Shown: positions 35,096 through 43,852 of the stretch, in pieces
Position numbering within the stretch: the stretch's first letter is position 1
Layout: the number at the start of each line of letters is the position of its first letter
Assembly: GCF_021390535.1 (NCBI RefSeq)
Contig: NZ_JAJUXG010000012.1
Coordinates: forward strand, 248,001-312,000
Reading direction: 5' to 3'
DNA length: 64,000 nucleotides
DNA from: Dyadobacter sp. CY312
Lineage (GTDB): Bacteria > Bacteroidota > Bacteroidia > Cytophagales > Spirosomataceae
The notes under the pieces: generated by a model
The model's database searches: none
What the model was told of the DNA's origin: nothing
Seen by the model: the letters and a program-made list of their open reading frames with translations, nothing else
Translations under genes and position numbers: made by a program

Positions 35096-36913
35096 ATGAC
35101 AAAAAGAAAAATTCAGATAATTGTCGGCTTAATGTGCCTTGCCCTGATCGGGCTGATCGGCTTCCAGTGGTATTGGATCAGGGAAGCGATTGCGATACGT
35201 AACGATCAGTTCAATCATAAGGTAGCAGAATCGGTACAGGAAGTAGTACACAGGCTGGAAAAGCAGGAAATGATGTATCTGCTTCAACAACGAATAGAAA
35301 CAGAACAGCAAAAAAGCAAACTGGAAAGGATCACGCAGCTTCGCAATGCGCCAATGAAGCGCACCAAACAGGTGAAGCAGGAAACTGTACGAGAGGCCAA
35401 CCAACATGTACCTTCCAAAATCGAGGTTGTGATTGGACCAAACGGTGAAGAAATACATTATCGGATTGCATCAGAGGGTGTTGCAACTGACGCATTGAGC
35501 CCCAATTTTCGGGTAATGGTGGATCATCAGCAAAAGATCATTGAAGAGTTTTTTCAAGCGCAGCAATTTGGTTTGGCCGGTATGGACGAGTTTATGCGTC
35601 GCCGAATGGAGGATGAGAAGAATCTTGGAAAAGCACTTAAAGATATAGAGTCGAAGCAAGGAAAACTGGCCCAGAATGGCGGTCAGGAAACGAATTCCGG
35701 TTCGCAATATCTTAAAGCCAATCGGGAATCAACGTTAGGGAATGGAAGCAAAAATGCCCTGAAAGATGCCAAATATCTTCCCTTAAATACGAAGGGTACT
35801 CCCGACAAAGCTGAGATTTTAAAAGAGGTGATGAAAGATCTGCTTTACACGCAAAGGCCTATTCAGGAACGTGTGAACCGTTTCCTTTTGGATACATTAT
35901 TGAAAAAGGAATTTGAAGAAAATGGCATTTTTCTTCCGTATGAATTTGCGGTGCAAGGGCAGAATCCTGACGGACTGATCTTTTCGACGGCCAATCTGAA
36001 ACCGCAGGACTGGAAATTGAAATCGTACCGGGCTTCACTATTCCCAAATGAAACCTTACAGGGACAGAATTCGCTCTTCGTCTATTTCCCCGATCAGGAG
36101 AAACACATTATGAGTGGAATGGGCGTGATGTTTGGTGGTTCGGGTGTGCTTATACTTGTCGTGATGGCTTGTTTTTATATGGCGGTTACGACCATTCTTC
36201 GCCAGAAAAAACTTTCCGATATCAAAAATGACTTCATCAATAATATGACGCATGAGTTCAAAACGCCGATTTCTACGATTGCACTGGCGGCGGAAATGGC
36301 TCAGGAGAATTCTGCAAGTCAGGAGACTTCGCCTCGTTTATCCCGTTATCTGGGAATTATACGGGAGGAGAATAAACGGCTTGGAACGCATGTGGAGAAA
36401 GTTTTGCAAATGGCACTGTTGGACAAAGGGGAGGTAAAACTTAAAAAGACTTTTGTGAACATGACCGATTTGGTGACGAATGCGCTCAATAGTCAAAGTG
36501 TGCAGATCGAGAACCAAAGCGGAGAAGTGGATCTGGAATTTGAAGCAGAAAATGAAACTGTTTCAGGAGACGAAGTGCATTTATCCAATGTACTGAACAA
36601 CCTGATAGACAACGCAATCAAATATTCTCCTGAAAAACTGCATTTGACGATTAAAACAATCAATATAAATAATGGTATTGAGCTCTCCATTTCTGACACC
36701 GGAATTGGAATGAACAAAGAGCAGCTTCATCGGATTTTCGATACGTTTTACCGTGTGCCTACCGGCAATGTGCATGATGTGAAAGGTTTCGGACTTGGAC
36801 TGAGTTACGTCAAAACCATGGTAGAATCGCATGAAGGGACGGTGAAAGTGGAAAGCAAACCGGGTGAGGGAAGTACGTTTACAATATGGCTTCCAACGAC
36901 TTCGGAGGCATAA
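35096..36913 (+). CDS. membrane sensor histidine kinase, orphan
   Basis: About 605 residues from the chosen start MTKRKIQIIVG; an upstream ATG at 35051 adds 15 less typical residues. A membrane helix comes first (IIVGLMCLALIGLIGFQWYW), then a long sensor region of about 300 residues rich in Gln/Glu/Lys with coiled-coil parts, then a second helix (VLILVVMACFYMAVTTIL, about 355-375). The kinase core is complete: H box FINNMTHEFKTPISTIAL, N box LSNVLNNLIDNAIKYS, and ATP-lid motifs DTGIGM and GFGLGLSYVKTMVESH. It would autophosphorylate on the His of the H box. No response regulator gene is adjacent: valS follows on the same strand. A divergent secreted protein gene lies upstream. Confidence 0.9.
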   Translation: MTKRKIQIIVGLMCLALIGLIGFQWYWIREAIAIRNDQFNHKVAESVQEVVHRLEKQEMMYLLQQRIETEQQKSKLERITQLRNAPMKRTKQVKQETVREANQHVPSKIEVVIGPNGEEIHYRIASEGVATDALSPNFRVMVDHQQKIIEEFFQAQQFGLAGMDEFMRRRMEDEKNLGKALKDIESKQGKLAQNGGQETNSGSQYLKANRESTLGNGSKNALKDAKYLPLNTKGTPDKAEILKEVMKDLLYTQRPIQERVNRFLLDTLLKKEFEENGIFLPYEFAVQGQNPDGLIFSTANLKPQDWKLKSYRASLFPNETLQGQNSLFVYFPDQEKHIMSGMGVMFGGSGVLILVVMACFYMAVTTILRQKKLSDIKNDFINNMTHEFKTPISTIALAAEMAQENSASQETSPRLSRYLGIIREENKRLGTHVEKVLQMALLDKGEVKLKKTFVNMTDLVTNALNSQSVQIENQSGEVDLEFEAENETVSGDEVHLSNVLNNLIDNAIKYSPEKLHLTIKTININNGIELSISDTGIGMNKEQLHRIFDTFYRVPTGNVHDVKGFGLGLSYVKTMVESHEGTVKVESKPGEGSTFTIWLPTTSEA

Positions 36914-37001
36914 AATTTTAGAAAATTTCGTCTGCAAATCCTAACTTGCCGTCTTTTTAAGACAGCAAACCGCGCTTTGGCGCATTTTTATACCTACAAG
37001 A

Positions 37002-39683
37002 ATGATTTCCAAAACATATGCTCCCCAGGAAATAGAGGACAAATGGTATTCCTATTGGATGGAAAGCCGTTTTTTTAATTCAAAACCAAATCCGGACAAG
37101 GAGCCTTATACCATCGTAATTCCTCCGCCAAACGTGACAGGTGTGTTGCACATGGGGCACATGCTGAACAATACAATCCAGGATATTCTGGTGCGCAAAG
37201 CCCGTATGGAAGGCAAAGAAGCGTGCTGGGTTCCTGGTACGGATCATGCTTCTATTGCGACGGAAGCGAAGGTGGTTGCGATGCTTAAAGAAAGAGGCAT
37301 TAGCAAAAAGGATCTGACGCGTGACGAATTCCTGGAATATTGCTGGGAATGGACGCATAAATATGGCGGTATCATTTTGCAGCAGCTTCGGAAACTGGGC
37401 GCATCCTGCGACTGGGATCGTACGCGTTTCACGATGGAGCCGGATCTGTACGATTCTGTTATTGATGTTTTTATAGACCTATATAATAAAGGAGATATTT
37501 ACCGCGGTCACCGTATGGTGAACTGGGATCCGCAGGCGCGTACAACCGTTTCGGATGAGGAAGTGATCATGAAAGAGGTGAATCAGAAATTGGTTTATCT
37601 TAAATATGAACTGGCAGATGGAGAAGGACAGGGTGTGGTTGTGGCTACGACTCGCCCGGAAACGATTATGGCTGACGTGGCCATTTGTGTGAATCCGAAT
37701 GACGAGCGTTACCAGCATTTGATCGGTAAGCAGGTTTTGATTCCGCTTATCAAAAGAGCCATTCCTGTTATTGCGGATGATTACGTGGAAATTGAATTCG
37801 GAACAGGATGTTTGAAAGTGACGCCTGCGCATGATACCAATGACTACGAATTAGGTAAAAGACATAATCTTCCGATTATCGACCTGCTTAATGAAGATGG
37901 AACGCTGAATGAAAAAGCGCAGATACTGATTGGGGAAGACCGATTTATTGCCCGCAAGAAAATCATCAAATTACTTGAAGAATCGGGTGATTTGGTGAAG
38001 GTGGAGGAATACCGGTCAAACGTTGGACATTCGGAAAGAACTGATTCGGTGATCGAGCCACGCCTTTCGGAGCAGTGGTTCCTGAAAATGGAGAAGATCA
38101 GCAAACCTGCCTTGGACAATGTGATGAACGATACGGTTCAGCTGATTCCTGCCAAATTCAAAAATACCTACCGTCACTGGATGGAAAATGTGCGTGACTG
38201 GAACATCAGCCGCCAGCTTTGGTGGGGACATCGCATTCCCGCATTTTACCTGAAAGACGGTACTTTAATTGTTGCCAAGAACAAACGTGAAGCGTTAAGA
38301 AAAGCGCAGCATGAATACCAGCTTTTTGCGCTTACAGAAGAAGACATTACGCAGGATCCGGACGTATTGGATACCTGGTTCTCATCCTGGTTGTGGCCGA
38401 TTTCGGTTTTCAACGGGATCAAAGAGCCAGAAAATGAGGACATCAATTATTATTACCCGACCAATGACCTGGTAACGGCTCCTGAAATTCTCTTTTTCTG
38501 GGTGGCACGTATGATCATTGCCGGTTATGAATACAAAGGTACTTATCCGTTCAAGAATGTATATTTGACCGGTATCGTTCGGGATAAGCAAGGACGCAAA
38601 ATGTCCAAATCCCTGGGCAACTCACCTGATCCGATTGATCTGATCAACAAACACGGCGCGGACGGTGTTCGTACCGGTATGCTTTTCAGTTCGCAGGCAG
38701 GAAATGATTTGCCTTATGATGACAAATTGGTTGAGCAGGGACGAAATTTCTGTAACAAAATATGGAATGCGTTCAGGTTGGTAAAAGGCTGGGAAGTTAA
38801 AAAGGAGGAAATAATTTCCGAAACAGGATCGGTTATTTCACGCGATTCTGTCGGCTCTGTTTGGATAAATTACTCACAGTTGAAGGGAGAATTTGAGTGG
38901 TTCGACTCCAAACTGAATCAGACACTTGCCGAAGTGGAAGATCACTTCTCCAAATTCAGGATTTCTGATGCTCTAAATGCAGTTTATAAGCTTATATGGG
39001 ATGATTTTTGTGCCCAATATCTCGAAATGGTTAAGCCGGAATATGGCGAGCCCATTGGAGAAGTAGCGTATGTGGCGACACTGGATTTCTTTGACCGACT
39101 GATGCGTCTGGCGCATCCTTTTATGCCATTTATTAGCGAGGAGATCTGGCAGAATATTCAGGAAAGAGATAAGGGCGAATCAATTTGCGTTGAGGAATTT
39201 CCTAAGCCTGGTGTTATCAATTCGGAAATTTTAACAGACTTTGATATTCTTTTTGAACTTGTTTCAGGAATCAGAAACCTACGTAATTCTAAAAATCTGA
39301 GTCCGAAAATAGCTTTGCCACTGGCTATTCGCACGGATTCGAAAAGTCGGTATCAAAAACTGGAATCATTGATCATCAAACTTGCCAATGTAGAATCCAT
39401 CAGTTACGTCGCCGAAGAATCCGAGGGAACATCATTCCGTGTGAAGTCGGATGAGTTTTTTATCAATCTTGCTGATGAAATAGACGTAGAAACCGAACGT
39501 GAAAACCTGCAAAAAGAGCTGGAATACACACAAGGCTTTTTAGACTCTGTAATTAAAAAATTATCCAACGAACGTTTCGTGGCAAATGCCAAAGGCGATA
39601 TCGTTGAAAAAGAACGTCAGAAACAAACTGATGCAGAGTCGAAAATTGTGACTTTGAAAGAAGCATTGGTGCGGTTGGGGTAA
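37002..39683 (+). CDS. valS: valyl-tRNA synthetase
   Basis: An 893-residue class I aminoacyl-tRNA synthetase charging tRNA-Val. The HIGH motif is in PNVTGVLHMGHMLNNTIQD (about 44-62), KMSKS in GRKMSKSLGNSPDPIDLI (about 531-548), and the editing (CP1) domain in between has TTRPETIMADVAICVNP. The C-terminal coiled coil (ENLQKELEYTQGFLDSVIKK) that touches the tRNA elbow is typical of ValRS. Length is normal. It starts 88 bp after the histidine kinase. Confidence 0.97.
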   Translation: MISKTYAPQEIEDKWYSYWMESRFFNSKPNPDKEPYTIVIPPPNVTGVLHMGHMLNNTIQDILVRKARMEGKEACWVPGTDHASIATEAKVVAMLKERGISKKDLTRDEFLEYCWEWTHKYGGIILQQLRKLGASCDWDRTRFTMEPDLYDSVIDVFIDLYNKGDIYRGHRMVNWDPQARTTVSDEEVIMKEVNQKLVYLKYELADGEGQGVVVATTRPETIMADVAICVNPNDERYQHLIGKQVLIPLIKRAIPVIADDYVEIEFGTGCLKVTPAHDTNDYELGKRHNLPIIDLLNEDGTLNEKAQILIGEDRFIARKKIIKLLEESGDLVKVEEYRSNVGHSERTDSVIEPRLSEQWFLKMEKISKPALDNVMNDTVQLIPAKFKNTYRHWMENVRDWNISRQLWWGHRIPAFYLKDGTLIVAKNKREALRKAQHEYQLFALTEEDITQDPDVLDTWFSSWLWPISVFNGIKEPENEDINYYYPTNDLVTAPEILFFWVARMIIAGYEYKGTYPFKNVYLTGIVRDKQGRKMSKSLGNSPDPIDLINKHGADGVRTGMLFSSQAGNDLPYDDKLVEQGRNFCNKIWNAFRLVKGWEVKKEEIISETGSVISRDSVGSVWINYSQLKGEFEWFDSKLNQTLAEVEDHFSKFRISDALNAVYKLIWDDFCAQYLEMVKPEYGEPIGEVAYVATLDFFDRLMRLAHPFMPFISEEIWQNIQERDKGESICVEEFPKPGVINSEILTDFDILFELVSGIRNLRNSKNLSPKIALPLAIRTDSKSRYQKLESLIIKLANVESISYVAEESEGTSFRVKSDEFFINLADEIDVETERENLQKELEYTQGFLDSVIKKLSNERFVANAKGDIVEKERQKQTDAESKIVTLKEALVRLG

Positions 39684-39693
39684 TGTAAAAAGA

Positions 39694-39728
39694 TTGTGCA
39701 GGAAGTGGGTTAACCATTTCCTGCACAA
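39694..39728. terminator. hairpin after valS
   Basis: Arms TTGTGCAGGAA (39694-39704) and TTCCTGCACAA (39718-39728) form a stem extended by further pairs in the loop. On the plus strand no long T run follows. On the minus strand the hairpin is followed by TCTTTTTAC, so it may serve the remnant gene on the other strand better than valS. Confidence 0.55.
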
Positions 39729-39734
39729 CATACA

Positions 39735-40046
39735 TCAATACCTCGTTTTCAGCGCAATTTCTCCAAGATCTTTTATCTCGTCATTTTTCGTAAAAATGGC
39801 TCTTCCTCCTTTTGAAATTACCTCCCAGGCAATGATGCTTGTGATATCGTCTACAAGTTCAGGCTCGGTGTCGTCTTCGGCAAGCTCAATGGAATAATCA
39901 TCACGTATCAAAGCGGTCTGGCTGTAACTTTCGTGTGCAATAAGCAGTGCTCCACGGTCTTCTTTCGCAGCCCTGAATATTTCCTGTAAATCGGTAATCG
40001 GCAGACCACGCTCAGTCTGCTTTTTAATACAATGCGCTACACCAGA
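39735..40046 (-). pseudogene. 3' fragment of a baeRF-like (archaeo-eukaryotic release-factor fold) gene
   Basis: The minus-strand frame is open for 103 codons from a stop at 40047-40049 to its stop at 39735, but has no start codon near its beginning. It encodes a coherent C-terminal domain: KKQTERGLPITDLQEIFRAA (from about 40025), then GALLIAHESYSQTALIRDDY, DDITSIIAWEVISKGGRAIF and DLGEIALKTRY at the end. This matches my memory of the C-terminal third of bacterial baeRF-family proteins, which are normally about 360-370 residues. The homology ends where the dispersed repeat (40041) begins, so the first two thirds were lost at the repeat. It is not expected to be functional. Confidence 0.65.
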
Positions 40047-40131
40047 TTATGAGGCGCAGAGCGCCGTGATAATTGTAGATATAGAAAGCAAGTAAAACGC
40101 GGACGTGCAGCGCACCGAAATAATTTTTTGG
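40041..40131 (+). repeat. dispersed repeat, copy A
   Basis: It aligns from end to end with copy B at 42616-42708. Both start ACCAGA, contain GGCGCAKAGCGCCG, TAATTGTAGAT and GTGCAGCGCACCG, and end TAATTTTTTGG. It includes two short palindromes (GGCGC-AGAGCGCC and GTGCAGCGCAC) suited to RNA or cruciform hairpins. It abuts the truncated baeRF-like gene. From 40132 to 40363 there is no gene; I see only fragments such as CGGCGTAGTATC that recall the second repeat motif near 41878. Confidence 0.75.
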
Positions 40132-40363
40132 AGTTCTACTTAGCCCGGAATTTCAAGAATAACATTTGGTTTTAAGTTCGGTCTGAGACCAATGTCGCTC
40201 GGCGTAGTATCATATAAAAACATGATTTTTTCAAAATGGTGTTTTATATGAGTTAATTTATTTTCAGTCCCCACACATTTGATTCATCGAAAACATGACG
40301 GAAAGTATAGTTCTCCGTCTAATCAATGTTCCTATTCATTTTCACAACTAAACTTGAAACACA

Positions 40364-40987
40364 ATGAAATCAATGCGATTATTTGCCATAGCAGGAGCGT
40401 TGTTTTTAGCTTTGGCGTCGAGCCAAATGGCTGATGCTCAGATAAAAATTACAGAAGGAAATATAGACGCTCTGAAATCAGAATCCAAAATCAATGTTGA
40501 GTTCGTCTTCGACGACATGTCGATAGGCAAGATCAAAGGCAACAATATCAGTGATAAAAAGACCGAAGCTGATTATGTTGCGGAGATTGTTGCTGAGAAA
40601 AATAAAAAAACTGCCGGTAAAGGAGACGAGTGGGCAAAGGCCTGGGTTGAGGACAGAAAGAAAATATTTGAACCGCATTTTATCAAATATTTTGAGAAGG
40701 GAAGTGATATGCAGGCAGGAAGCATCAGCGATGCCAAATACACGCTCATATACAAGACAACGTTCATTGACCCCGGCGTGGCAACCGGAACAATATTCGG
40801 CACCAGAACGGCTACCGTTATTGCAGACGCATGGATTGTAGAGACGGCAAATAAGAGCAAGGTGATTGCAAAAATTACCCAGAACAGCTCAGGCGTTGCC
40901 AATTCGTTGTTTGATACCGGCCAAAGGATTGGTGATGCCTATTATGGCGCAGGCAGATTACTGGGAAAATTCATAAAGAAAAATTGA
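40364..40987 (+). CDS. secreted protein of unknown function
   Basis: A 207-residue protein with a signal peptide (residues 1-25, LFAIAGALFLALASSQMADAQ) and no lipobox or further membrane segment. The body contains VEFVFDDMSIGKIKGNNISD, KKTEADYVAEIVAEKNKK, GDEWAKAWVEDRKKIFEPHF and a C-terminal part with Gly-rich strands (PGVATGTIFGTRTATVIADA; ADAWIVETANKSKVIAKIT). I have the impression of relatives in other Bacteroidota annotated only as hypothetical, and no enzymatic motif is visible. It lies alone on the plus strand next to the decayed patch. Confidence 0.75.
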   Translation: MKSMRLFAIAGALFLALASSQMADAQIKITEGNIDALKSESKINVEFVFDDMSIGKIKGNNISDKKTEADYVAEIVAEKNKKTAGKGDEWAKAWVEDRKKIFEPHFIKYFEKGSDMQAGSISDAKYTLIYKTTFIDPGVATGTIFGTRTATVIADAWIVETANKSKVIAKITQNSSGVANSLFDTGQRIGDAYYGAGRLLGKFIKKN

Positions 40988-41078
40988 GCTCAGAGATCTT
41001 CGCAAAATTTTTTATTAAAAAAATAAAATTTAATCTTAGCTTTCTTATGATTTATCAACTAAACTAAAATCAATTTTT

Positions 41079-41480
41079 ATGAAAAAGCTATTAGTAATTC
41101 TGTTATTCGCTTTCGTTTTTGTAGGGTGTAAGGACAAAGATGATGATGTGGACGCTGATTTGGGTATGAATGCAGTAGGAAATTATACTATGACAAGCCT
41201 TGGTAAAGGTGGCGTCAACCTGGATTTGCCATTTCAAGGTCTTTCAGGTACTATAAAGTCGACAAGGGTAAATGCCACGACGGCCTTTATGATTATTGAA
41301 ACAAATGACAATGGAACGATAGAAAATATGGGTGAAGGCGAAATCAATCTCTCTAAATCCGGAGAAAAAATAATCCTTAAAGAAAATGGAACAGAAATTG
41401 GAGATATTGAGGGAAATACACTAACTCTCAATATTGCCGACGATGATGGGATAAATATCAAGATCCAGGCAAAAAAATAG
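41079..41480 (+). CDS. small lipoprotein
   Basis: A 133-residue protein with a lipoprotein signal (LLVILLFAFVFVGC, Cys at 17) followed by a charged linker KDKDDDVDADLG. The rest looks like a small beta barrel or sandwich with alternating hydrophobic strands: NAVGNYTMTSLGKGGVNLDL, TTAFMIIETNDNGTIENMGE, INLSKSGEKIILKENGTEI. This pattern is common in Bacteroidota lipocalin-like or META-like lipoproteins, but no exact family is identified. The Asp-rich linker after Cys may direct surface export. Confidence 0.75.
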   Translation: MKKLLVILLFAFVFVGCKDKDDDVDADLGMNAVGNYTMTSLGKGGVNLDLPFQGLSGTIKSTRVNATTAFMIIETNDNGTIENMGEGEINLSKSGEKIILKENGTEIGDIEGNTLTLNIADDDGINIKIQAKK

Positions 41481-41555
41481 ATCTTAATGAAGTTGGATAC
41501 GCCATTTAGAAGATTTTTTTATCTGACGAATGGCGTATTTTATTTAACAAACATT

Positions 41556-41825
41556 TTAAACTCTTAGAATGGAATTTTCTATTGCAGTTGCTCCAATCAG
41601 CAGGTCCAACTCATCATGCAAAGGTTTTCCTTAGCGTCTAAGCCTTACTTTTTCCTTATCATATCGCCTTATTGAGCCAAAAATTGGAATTATTGAAAGT
41701 CCGCCAGTGAATGCATCTACGGCTTTGTGAGATTTCATTTTATCAGCACTATTTTCTGCACCATACCTGAGTTCGACAATTGTAATCTCTGAAATAAAGC
41801 AGTTGTCAGCGCCTTTATCTCTCAC
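41556..41825 (-). pseudogene. decayed VapC-type PIN-domain toxin gene
   Basis: The minus-strand frame encodes a PIN-domain segment: NCFISEITIVELRYGAENS, HKAVDAFTGGLSIIPIFGSI, YDKEKVRLRR. It then meets an in-frame TAA (41631-41633) and continues in the same frame with GKPLHDELDLLIGATAIENS ILRV before a final TAA at 41556-41558. The first 20 to 40 residues, including the first catalytic Asp, and the last 30 or so are missing. Conserved PIN residues (the Glu of ITIVEL and the Asp pair of DELDLLIG) can still be recognised. It is a dead toxin gene, and no antitoxin gene is visible beside it. Confidence 0.8.
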
Positions 41826-41922
41826 TTACTTTGTTTAAGTCGAGTTTTCCGCGAAGGAAGAAAACCCTGTGTTTGGCGTAGTCGCCAGACTACGCCCGAC
41901 TTGGGAAACTGGTTAACAGGAC

Positions 41923-42408
41923 TTATTCCTTTTTGAAAACATTATCCACACCGTCAATGTAACTGTTATTCCCCATCATCAAATCGTCACAAAACAAAAG
42001 ACGACCGGATAGTTGAGAAATAAAGGGCACGGTTCGGAAACCATACAGTTGATTTTCTTTTAATCCAACTGTCCAAGAATCTTTCAACTCAATCGTCCAG
42101 GTGAACGAGCCGCTTGTGTCCTTTGTCATAATTGTTCCGGAACCATCGGCTTTAAATTCGATTTTAAGAACTTTGGACGATTCTGTATCCTTTGCAGGTG
42201 TAGATGAGACTTGACCAGCTGCGGAGTACTTCCATTCCCAGTTTCCAATAATATTTCTGAGGGTGGCTGCTTCATCATAATTATTCTCCTGCTGACATTT
42301 CCAAATCGCCACATAAGCTTCTGCTGTGGTTTCCTCTTCTTTGCAGCCAATGAGCATTATCTGTAAGAGTACAGACAGAACAAGTAAAAGTTTAGATTTT
42401 AAGAGCAT
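41923..42408 (-). CDS. lipoprotein of unknown function
   Basis: About 161 residues from the start MLLKSKLLLVLSVLLQ; an upstream in-frame start at 42447 would bury the signal peptide. A lipobox (IMLIGC) is followed by KEEETTAEAYVAIWKCQQEN. The body, with ATLRNIIGNWEWKYSAAGQ, LKIEFKADGSGTIMTKDTSG and FTWTIELKDSWTVGLKENQ, has the N-G-x-W-x-W and strand pattern of lipocalin-like proteins. It also has a C-terminal LLFCDDLMMGNNSYIDGVDN segment. Binding partner unknown. It is flanked by repeat material on both sides. Confidence 0.7.
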   Translation of the reverse strand: MLLKSKLLLVLSVLLQIMLIGCKEEETTAEAYVAIWKCQQENNYDEAATLRNIIGNWEWKYSAAGQVSSTPAKDTESSKVLKIEFKADGSGTIMTKDTSGSFTWTIELKDSWTVGLKENQLYGFRTVPFISQLSGRLLFCDDLMMGNNSYIDGVDNVFKKE

Positions 42409-42542
42409 TGCTGGGATTGGTTTTGCCAAAGTTAATCTTGTTAACACAGGAAACCTTTGAAAAGCAAATGGTTGGATTGAAGGAATGTATTTCTTCGCCG
42501 TCTATGTTTGTTGGTAATCGCCGGACTATACTCAGTCTGGGT

Positions 42543-42708
42543 TTATTACGGTGCGCTGCACCTTGGGCTTTGTGATCTTGATTTTTTTTCTGCTACAAGT
42601 ATTAAGGTGCTCTGCACCAGACTCGAAGGCGCATAGCGCCGGGATAATTGTAGATGTAAAAAAAGCAAATGAAATGGTGAGGTGCAGCGCACCGTAATAA
42701 TTTTTTGG
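42543..42708. repeat. dispersed repeat, copy B, with a 21-bp perfect foldback
   Basis: Positions 42616-42708 align with copy A (40041-40131). In addition 42543-42563 is the exact reverse complement of 42680-42700 (core GGTGCGCTGCACC against GGTGCAGCGCACC), so this copy can form a large foldback of about 158 bp. Just upstream (42511-42540) is a related motif, ATCGCCGGACTATACTC, similar to TAGTCGCCAGACTACGC near 41881. Confidence 0.75.
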
Positions 42709-42751
42709 TACGGGTGGTCCGGAGACTACACAAACTTGGAATTTAGGTATA

Positions 42752-42982
42752 CTAACTAAGCATTTTAAACAGCCGATAGGCTACAAAGCCCATTACAGCA
42801 ATTAAAAACAATAGAATGAATGGATGAATTAGTTCTGAGAATGGAACATCAGCAACAATAAATACTATTCCAATAGTAATCATTGCCATCAATAAAACTA
42901 TGGCTATTAGGTTAGTAAGAATTTTAGGGAATTTTATCACTTGCTTTTTCTCGGTTTGGCGTGACCTGGAGACTGCGTCCAA
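42752..42982 (-). CDS. small membrane protein, doubtful
   Basis: A possible 76-codon frame beginning with TTG; a GTG at 42940 is an alternative and no ATG is suitable. It encodes two hydrophobic helices (LIAIVLLMAMITIGIVFIVA and FILLFLIAVMGFVAYRLF) separated by DVPFSELIHP. The helices make coding plausible, but the lack of a normal start and its position beside repeat copy B suggest a remnant or chance frame. No function is assigned. Confidence 0.35.
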   Translation of the reverse strand: MDAVSRSRQTEKKQVIKFPKILTNLIAIVLLMAMITIGIVFIVADVPFSELIHPFILLFLIAVMGFVAYRLFKMLS

Positions 42983-43003
42983 TTAGTGCATAATTTGAGA
43001 TTG

Positions 43004-43852
43004 TCAAGGGCATGTCCATTTTATATCAGAAAAAAGTAGGCCGTCGTTGGTAACGTTTTTTTTGGAATCGTATTCCATCGTGTAGTTTAGGTTAGCTTCT
43101 CCACCAAGACTTCTTACTTCTTTTGTCCCAATTTTATTATTTTCAGAAAACATATAGGGTTCTGAATGTGATACTCTGTAAATTAGATAATTAAGAGGTT
43201 TTAATGTATTGATGTTATTATCGTATTTATGGTATAAAGTAGACCAAAGTTGCATCCTTTGATTCTTGTCAGCTACGTAATATACCTCTTTAACTAAATT
43301 GCCTTTTTCATCATACTCATAGTCATAAGAGAGAATTGGTGTCAGAATATTAATATTATTTATAGTATCTCTTGTGATTATTGAGAATAACATGGACGAA
43401 GGCTTTCCGGCTTTTCCGTAAATATATTTGACCTGATTCACTTCACGATTATATTCGAAATTTGGAGGTGCATCTTCTAAATTATAATACCTTGAATCAC
43501 GCTGGTAGCGGCGAATAAGTTGGATTCCATTTGGACCATATTCGTATTTGAATGCCAGATAATCTTTGTCAAGAAAGCGTTCGGTAATGTTGATGAGCTG
43601 TTGATTGTTAAACTCATACTGATACACTAGACTTGAATATAAATCGTTTCCGTAGTAAATGTCGGTTATGAGTCCTTCTTCATTGTACCGAGCGAAATAG
43701 TCTCTGTAATACTGATCAGAAAGTAAAAAGCTTTTTACTTTACAATTCTCAGAAAAAAATGTTGTCTGTTTGGTAATTTCTTCATTTTTACATCCTCCGA
43801 TCAGTGAAATGAGTACCAAAATAATCCTAAAACTTAGTATTTGTAATTTCAT
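43004..43852 (-). CDS. lipoprotein with YD/RHS-like strand repeats
   Basis: A 282-residue lipoprotein: signal ILVLISLIGGC with the Cys at about residue 21, followed by KNEEITKQ. The body repeats the pattern of Tyr-rich beta strands and N-E-x-G turns (ARYNEEGLITDIYYGNDLYS, YEYGPNGIQLIRRYQRDSRY, YDYEYDEKGNLVKEVYYVAD). This resembles short RHS/YD-like repeats or DUF4595-like Bacteroidota lipoproteins. It is probably on the cell surface or outer membrane; no catalytic motif is recognised. It lies 100 bp downstream of ettA on the same strand. Confidence 0.75.
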   Translation of the reverse strand: MKLQILSFRIILVLISLIGGCKNEEITKQTTFFSENCKVKSFLLSDQYYRDYFARYNEEGLITDIYYGNDLYSSLVYQYEFNNQQLINITERFLDKDYLAFKYEYGPNGIQLIRRYQRDSRYYNLEDAPPNFEYNREVNQVKYIYGKAGKPSSMLFSIITRDTINNINILTPILSYDYEYDEKGNLVKEVYYVADKNQRMQLWSTLYHKYDNNINTLKPLNYLIYRVSHSEPYMFSENNKIGTKEVRSLGGEANLNYTMEYDSKKNVTNDGLLFSDIKWTCP

